Assembly: GCA_032358165.1 (NCBI GenBank)
Contig: JAALGY010000012.1
Location: 868,001 to 932,000, forward strand
Direction of reading: 5' to 3'
DNA from: Diplosphaera chodatii
Lineage: Eukaryota > Chlorophyta > Trebouxiophyceae > Prasiolales > Stichococcaceae
DNA: 64,000 nucleotides
Below, piece after piece: positions 56,432 through 64,000 of this stretch. Within the stretch, counting starts at the first letter, position 1. Each line of letters starts with the position of its first letter. A program made the translations under genes and the position numbers. The notes under the pieces were generated by a model. That model saw only the letters and a program-made list of their open reading frames with translations, was not told where the DNA came from and did not search any database.

Positions 56432-58131
56432 TCAGCACACCAAGTGGTTCAGCGTGAACCCCAGCACCCCTGCAGGCGAGCAGACATCAGATCAGCACAG
56501 CAGCCACGAACCGCCGTGAAGCGGAGGGAGAGACAAGGCGGTGCGCTCGACGTCTGCATGCTGAGTACAGTTTCTGTGCTGCCACACCTGACGCCACGCA
56601 CTGGATCGCCACCGTCTTCCAGGTCGGTGGCCGGTCGCCGCCCGACGTCTGCATCATGAAGTACATCAGCACCACCTGCACATCACAGACTTGGTCAGCG
56701 TTAAAAACCATAGGTCCAACTCTCAGCAAGAGGTGGTCGTTGCTTGACGAAGTGAAGATCAAGCCGTCAGCAGTAGCAGCCAGCAAGGTCGGTTGGGCAT
56801 CATGTAGTGGGGCTATGACTCTATGGAGATTGCTGCAGGTGCCAGTGCAGAGGAGGCAGCAGCGCGCACTGGCACAGTGACGCTGAGCAAAAGCTTGAAC
56901 TCCAGGCTGGTGAGGCTGCCGGAGCACAGGTACACCGCGAGCACCGCGCCCCACAGGAGCGAGTGCGACAGCCTGCAACAGACATGTCGCGTGTGGGGGT
57001 GCGTGGTACGGAAAGGACAAGGGCCTCTGCGATTTCGGCTGACGTTCAAGCAGCACAGCTGCGGCCTCACCTGGTGCTGCCTGCCGGGGCGGCGTCGCCG
57101 CTGAGGCTGCGCCTTGAAGCGCTCCGCTGCAGGGACACACGACATGAGATCAGGCTCTCTGAGCTGCCCTCTGAGCTGCCCTGACCACCTCCATAACACT
57201 CTCTTGGGTATGCTGCATGCGGAGCGCTCCGTGCTGTATTGCTGGTGTGCTCATTGCTCAGTAGGGCCACAGCTTACCTGCAGGCCGTCCAACGACGCTG
57301 ACAGTTCTTGCGATTCAGCACGGGCCTGCAGGAAGTCAGCTCACGGTCGGAGCTGTGTTCAAGCTAGTCCCTCAGGCCAAGGCGCTCTACAGAACACCGC
57401 ATACATGTGGGCTGCAGCTTTGATTGCGGACCCTGTTCAACTTCTTGATGGCTTTGCTTTTGTCCTTGCTCTGCGTCTCCAGCTGCTCTGATAGCACCTG
57501 GGCAGGGTGCGGCGCCATAATACAGAGGGCACTCCGAGCACTGGACCAGGCCAGACACTGTGCACCCAACACATGGTGACATGCACCTCAAGAAGTCACC
57601 TGAACCCTACGCCTATACTCCTCCTCCCGCTGGTGCATGTTATCAATGTGCCGGTTGAGCTCTGCGATCTGCAGTTGACACGGCAAGGCAGGCGTCATGC
57701 CAAATGCTGTAACACATCACAGCCCGTGCTATCACAGCATGCCGTACTAACCTTCACTCTGTTTGCGAAATCGTTGGGCAGCAGCCCCTGCAGTTCAATG
57801 GCAACAGTCCATCACGGCTCTGTTCACGCCAGGCCGTCATTACGCCCTGTTGATCTTACATCATGCACGCAGCCCAAGCTCACCATGAGATGGAAGAGCG
57901 CCACCAGTATGTTGATGCTGCCTGCTAGCCATACTTTGATCAGGTGCCATGGCAGCAGCAGCGCCTTCGCCTGCATGGAGTTGCGTCAACGGCGCATGTC
58001 AGCGTGGCGACACATTGTGATCGGGACATTTAGGGGGGTCGCTTCTGTGAGCACGAAAGCACCTGCAGACTGATGAGGTAGCCCCCGCTTCTGACCAGTC
58101 GCGACCCCAGCTCACGGTTGGCAGCATCCAT
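56432..58131 (-). CDS. Coiled-coil membrane protein of 215 residues, family not recognised
   Basis: Ten small exons with matching phases: 58131-58063, 57970-57884, 57787-57752, 57668-57600, 57497-57432, 57325-57278, 57126-57071, 56972-56882, 56675-56588, 56469-56432. The protein starts MDAANRELGSRLVRSGGYLI and continues with a hydrophobic segment (LLPWHLIKVWLAGSINILVA). A coiled coil follows (AELNRHIDNMHQREEEYRRR, SEQLETQSKDKSKAIKKLNR, AESQELSASLDGLQ), then a Ser/Arg-rich link. Three more hydrophobic segments end the protein (SHSLLWGAVLAVYLCSGSL, LLLSVVLMYFMMQT, VAIQCVASGVLGFTLNHLVC). So a coiled coil of about 65 residues is held between membrane segments. It might be an organelle-shaping or tethering protein, but that is a guess. 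Confidence 0.75.
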
Positions 58132-58899
58132 GCTGCCGGGCGCAGCTGCTATCTAGCCGCAGGTTTGATTCAAATACACGCAACGCAGGGATGCGTGGAT
58201 GAATCAGGCATGCAGAACGGCTCCGTATTAATGATGAGGGTCACTCCAACGTCTGTCTGATGCAATTTGCCCGTCACTTGTCGGACAACTTCACTGTGAA
58301 ACTTGTGTGAGTCACAACGTTATTCAGTTCTGCTGCAACCGGGCAAATGGACCGTGAACCTTAAAAACCGTCTAGTGTCATGTCAACTGCATGTTGCCGA
58401 TTCGCGCATGTGCTTTGTGTGACAGTATTGAATCCGAGCAAGCTGTGAGCATCAGGGTGCAGAATATTGCCCGAGGTCACGTGTAATCCTGCATGGCCTG
58501 CCCCCTGCCGCTCGCCATGCCGCAGAGACTATGCCTATGCTTGCGTCAGGCTGTGCCGGAGGTATCACGCTCCATCCGTGACAGTCGACCGCGTCGCTCT
58601 TAATATCGAGCATAGAGAACACCTTGCTGTCAGAGCAGTGCCGCGGCTGCCGGCCATGCACTCTAGCAGGCAGATCCACCATGCTGGGGAGCAAACATGC
58701 AAATTGCACATCACAGCGGACCTTCTGAGGTCCCCTTGCAGTGCAGCGCAGCACCTTAGATGCGCAACTCCTCAGCAGCGACGGCGGCAGCGGCTGTGCC
58801 GGGCTGCACGGCATCCAGTCATGGCAGCACCCAGGCAGATGTTGGTGATCGCATAAGATGGACAGTTGATGCACATGGAGCTTGCTGGTTCACGCTGCA
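58132..58899. other. Intergenic region between divergent genes
   Basis: It holds the 5' regions of the coiled-coil membrane protein (minus) and UPRT (plus). A plus frame at 58760-58840 starts MRNSSAATAAAAVPGC and could be a transit peptide exon of UPRT, but no donor in the right phase was found. Confidence 0.35.
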
Positions 58900-60238
<1,339 letters not shown>

Positions 60239-60719
60239 ACACTGCAATGACCCGTGCATGCTCTACTTCCGACCTCAGTATTTGATTGTTGAGGGAAACC
60301 ATTTGTTACAAGCTGCTATCAGCATCATCAGCAGCTTGCAGACTGCTGCTGTTGGCTCAGAAGCACACTGGATTACAGCACTAGACAACACAAGCATGCA
60401 ACAGTCAGGATAAGGGCAACACAGACACCACTCAGAGTTGTTTCTTTTGCACGGCAGCACACTCGAAACTCTCAGCTGTTTGGTCCACTGCTGCACGGTG
60501 GTGGAAGCAGTCGGCGGCGCTGCAACTGCTTCCCATATATCATAACCAGCTCACAAGTACATTTACAGATCTGCAGGCACTGTCAAATGTGTTCCATCTA
60601 GGTACAGCAGCTAGATTGCCACAGCCTGCAAAGAACGACGTCAGCCAGTCACAGGTTTGCTTGAGATCATCTGCACCTGGCAACGGGCCTACAGGCTGTC
60701 GACGTGACGGTCGACGGCT
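60239..60719. other. Intergenic region
   Basis: It lies between UPRT and PCID2, both on the plus strand, and should hold the 3' UTR of the first and promoter of the second. No coding signal was recognised. Confidence 0.4.
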
Positions 60720-63672
60720 ATGAGCTTTTCTCAGTTCATATCCGCTGTTCAGAACGCAATCAGGAGGGAGGACGGTAAGCCATTCGTGCTGATCACGCTT
60801 TGACTCCCAAATTGCCGTGCCGCATGACGCCTTGCTGACCACCGATTGTCAACACCCGCAGGAGCTCAGCTACGCGGCCTGCTGCAAATCAACAATCCCG
60901 ACGCTTCTAGCGCAGTCTTTGAGGTACGATGCTGCCTTGCTTCCACACTACTCTGGCACATGGCATGCACCTGCGCGACGCCATGTCCATTTCAATTTGT
61001 TCACTGTGTGCAGGCGAGGCAGCAGAACGCCCGGTGGGCGCCAGCGCAGGCGTGCCAGCGGCTGCAGGACCCATGGAACGAGGTGGTCGCAGCGCACGCG
61101 CAGTGCCTGGCAGAGATGCAGGCGGGGCGGCATGCCGAGGCATACGCCGCCATCACCTCCGCAGTGCAGCCTTTCATCAAGGTGTGGTGCTGCCTGCTGC
61201 ACCTCGGCCGTGGTAGCTGTAGGACGGGCTCCTCCCGGAAACCCCTATATGATGGTGCAGACCACCGTTGCCAGTGGCAAACTTGTCCAGCCCTCACACA
61301 AGCTCCCCGGGCGTTGAGCGGCAGACCCTTTCTGCGGACAGGCGTTCCAAGCAGACGCGACGGCCTGGACGCTGCAGCCGATGCTGGGCTTCGTGCGCAG
61401 CCTGCGCAGCGTGGCGGAGGCGGCGGACGCGGGGCTCGCCAAGACGGGGCGGCGCCCCGAGAAGCTGGCGGACTGCCTGGACAAGCTGCGGAAGCTGTTC
61501 CAGGCGGCGCAGCAGGCCTCAGGTGCCCGTCATGTAGGCACCCTGGGTTGCCGAACGACGGTTTAGATGATGCTGGTTGGGCAGCTCCCCTGAGAGAGCT
61601 CCAGTGGTGGGCGCAGCAGTGACTGGCTTTGGCGTTGGCCTGTCGCAGGCAACAAGGCCAAGAAGTTGGCAACCCTGGACCTGGTGAACGTGCAGTTTAA
61701 GGTGATCTCCGGGGCAGCTTGTGGCGGGCTCTGCATGACATGTCACGCAGTCCCTGGCCACTGCTGCTTTGCTGTGCGGTGTAGCCGGAGGCGGCAAGCA
61801 CGATAATCGCCCCTCTTCACATGCTGCAATTGCAATGTTTCAAGGTGTTCTTCCGGCTGAACACGGTGCGGCTGTGCGCCAGCCTGGAGCGAGCTGTCGC
61901 ATCCAAGGGTTTCCTGCCCCTGGAGCAATTTCCCCCGGCGCACCAGGTGCCCACCGAAAACCGGAACCCGCCTACATGCTGCGCATGCCGTACGCTTGTC
62001 ATCCGGCGACGTGACACATCAAGCTTTCTGTTGCGTGCTCCAACTGCACATCCTTGCGAACATCCTTGTGGACACTTCGTGTCCACCTCTGCGTCCCACC
62101 GTTGCCCTGCTGACCCTCATTGATTGCACGCAGGTCACATACGGGTACTATGTCGGTCGCCTCGCAATCTTCGATGAGGACTACGTGAGCACAGATCCGT
62201 GCAGTTTGCAGCACCGATTTGCAGTGCCGCCAGTCTGCCGCCGCTGGCCACCTTGGACGCCGGCACCAGAACCTTGCACCCGCTGCGCTGCAGGGCAAGG
62301 CGCAGGAGCGGCTGACGGCGGCGCTGCGGCGGTGTCCCCGCTCCGCGGCCGGCAACCGCAGCAAGCTGCTCAAGTACCTCGTCCCAGTGCAGGTCTGCAC
62401 TTGCTCATTAACAACCTTATTAACAACACCAGACGCATAGCTGCACAACCTTGATACGGTGCAAGATGAGGCTCCGCACTGCCTCCATCCCTCAGGCACC
62501 TGCGCCACATGAATCTGTTGCGAGATGGCCCCGTGTCAGCACCCGAAGGTTGCTTGCCACAGGATGAGGGCGCCTTTGAAAGTGTCAGCACGCTGCAAGA
62601 CACCGTCTGCTGAAGGTGCCTCTGTGGCCACCTGGGCTGGCTGGTTGAGGCTATACCCACAGCCTGTCACACACACACACTTCAAACGCCACTGTCATGA
62701 CTCCGAAATCGGCCTGGCACGCAGCTGCTGGTGGGCAAGCTGCCGCGGGCGGGCGTGCTGGAGCAGCACCGCCTGGGGCAGTATGCAGCCATCGCCGGCG
62801 CGGTGCGCAGCGGCAGCATCGGCGACCTCAACAGGGCGCTGGTGGACAACCAGCGGCGCTTCATCATGGAGGTGCCACGCATGTACATGACTACGATTCA
62901 GTAGATTTTATGATTGTCGCTGCAAAAAGGTTACATCCGACGCCATGTACGGCAGCGAAGTGCCGCTGCGGTAGGTGGCATCACCAGCAACAGGTGTCTG
63001 CTAAGCGCACTGCACTCAATACCTAGCAGTCGCCGAGCTCCACTGACACCCAGCATGCCTGCTGCAGGGCATCTACCTCCTGCTGGAGCGGCTCAAGTTC
63101 CCAGTGTACCGGCGGCTGTTCCGTCGGGTGCAGCTGCTGCATGCAGAGGCCAACCCCGCGAAGGCCGCGCAGCTGCCCCTCGGTGGGTGCAGCTCAGGCT
63201 TACGACAGATTGACTTCGGTCACGCCACCCCAAATTCCTGTGGAGGCAGCGCACTTGCAGTTCCTGCAAGGGCGTGGTGACCAGGCCTCATAGACACAGT
63301 GGAGCGAGGCATCCTGTTCAGACGTCATCCGCACTGGTCAACGTGGCAGGTGGTCGTCTGCTGCAGGGCTGTTCCAGGAGGCCCTGCGGTGGCAAGGGCT
63401 TGATCTCGACATGGACGAGGTGGAGTGCATCACCGCCAATCTCATCTACAAGAAGTACGTCAAGGGGTACATCTCCCATAAGAACCAGGTGCGGTCTCGC
63501 CTGTGGTATCAGTGGTTCGTGACTCTTGATCGAAGCGCTGTCCATCTTGGCATTGCACGAGCATGTCTGGGTTCATGACCCTTGTGAGTGTTTGTTATTG
63601 TCCCTGCAGGTTGTCGTGCTCAGCAAGGTGGCACCGTATCCACCACTCAGGGACATTGAGGTCACATTGTGA
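60720..63672 (+). CDS. PCID2: PCI-domain protein PCID2/THP1, TREX-2 mRNA export complex subunit
   Basis: THP1/PCID2 pairs with Sac3/GANP and DSS1 at the nuclear pore in mRNA export. Twelve exons with matching phases: 60720-60774, 60862-60923, 61014-61181, 61342-61522, 61649-61701, 61845-61946, 62134-62184, 62294-62392, 62725-62871, 63068-63182, 63367-63488, 63610-63672. The total is 405 residues, near the usual 400. Typical parts: AYAAITSAVQPFIKAFQAD, LATLDLVNVQFKVFFRLN, VTYGYYVGRLAIFDEDY, LLKYLVPVQLLVGKLP, GIYLLLERLKFPVYRRLFR, and the winged-helix part MDEVECITANLIYKKYVKGY then ISHKNQVVVLSK. The sixth exon uses an AAG acceptor, which is unusual in this genome. Confidence 0.93.
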
Positions 63673-64000
63673 GCAGCACAACACTCGGGCAGTAGTGAGA
63701 CTTGAGATGAGCGAGTGTGAGCGGTGCGTGAGAGCTTTCAGGGGTTGAGATCGTAGTAGGGCAATCGTCATGTGGCCGCAATGACAGCAGCCTGTGTGTG
63801 GCGATGACCGGGTAGCATGGATCTGTAAGGGAGGAGGGGGTTAGGGTGACCAATAGGACTTCTGTAACAATTGCGTCAGGCAATCAGCTCAGACCTCATA
63901 GCCGAAATTTCTGATGCAGGGACCATATAATGTTATCTCCTAATTTCACATGACTTGGACCTATCCCCGCATGCCACCGCCACCGCCACCGCCAAGCTGA
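63673..64000. other. Right edge, no recognised gene
   Basis: It should hold the PCID2 3' UTR. The last bases contain a CCACCG triplet run (Pro-rich on the plus strand, Gly/Gly/Trp-rich on the minus strand) that may belong to a gene beyond the window. Confidence 0.3.

Overview
The window reads as nuclear DNA of a unicellular green alga, most likely a trebouxiophyte (Chlorella/Coccomyxa-like). The evidence is high GC at third codon positions, genes split by many short introns with GTGCGN or GTGAGN donors and TGCAG acceptors, plant-type families (EREX-type PX protein, ELIP, LSMT-type SET enzyme, TPR-DnaJ, P4-ATPase), and eukaryotic ribosomal proteins. No prokaryotic operon, tRNA, rRNA, CRISPR array or intact transposon was seen. 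I rebuilt exons by hand, checking that intron phases match and that totals divide by three.

Layout: 1-0.8 kb, 5' part of a P4-type lipid flippase (minus). 1.6-1.9 kb, last exon of a small membrane protein (plus). 2.3-6.9 kb, a large CTLH/CRA protein with two modules (minus). 7.5-11.2 kb, a PX-domain/coiled-coil endosomal Rab-effector-like protein (plus). 11.5-22.8 kb, a minus-strand tandem array of at least seven small two-exon, single-pass membrane protein genes plus one relic, interrupted by an LSMT-type SET methyltransferase. 23.2-27.7 kb, haspin kinase (minus). 28.2-29.3 kb, a small FHA protein (plus). 29.8-32.4 kb, a secreted alanine-rich repeat protein built from duplicated phase-1 exons (plus). 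33.3-35.4 kb, a secreted V8/trypsin-fold protease homologue lacking two catalytic residues (minus). 36.0-43.7 kb, a TPR-DnaJ co-chaperone (minus). 44.6-46.8 kb, divergent RPL30 and RPS25. 47.1-48.2 kb, an FSH-family serine hydrolase (minus). 48.8-51.2 kb, an unrecognised 509-residue protein (plus). 51.5-52.0 kb, an intronless ELIP-like protein (minus). 52.6-56.0 kb, a double HMG-box protein (plus). 56.4-58.1 kb, a 215-residue coiled-coil membrane protein (minus). 58.9-60.2 kb, uracil phosphoribosyltransferase (plus). 60.7-63.7 kb, PCID2/THP1 of the TREX-2 mRNA export complex (plus).

The genes do not form one pathway; most are housekeeping genes. The accessory content is the membrane-protein array, whose members share exon structure, a splice site inside a tryptophan codon, a basic juxtamembrane motif and a similar upstream block about 65-190 bp before each start. 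The alanine-rich secreted protein and the protease-like protein sit next to each other and could both be cell-surface or wall proteins. These three loci are the best candidates for undescribed biology.
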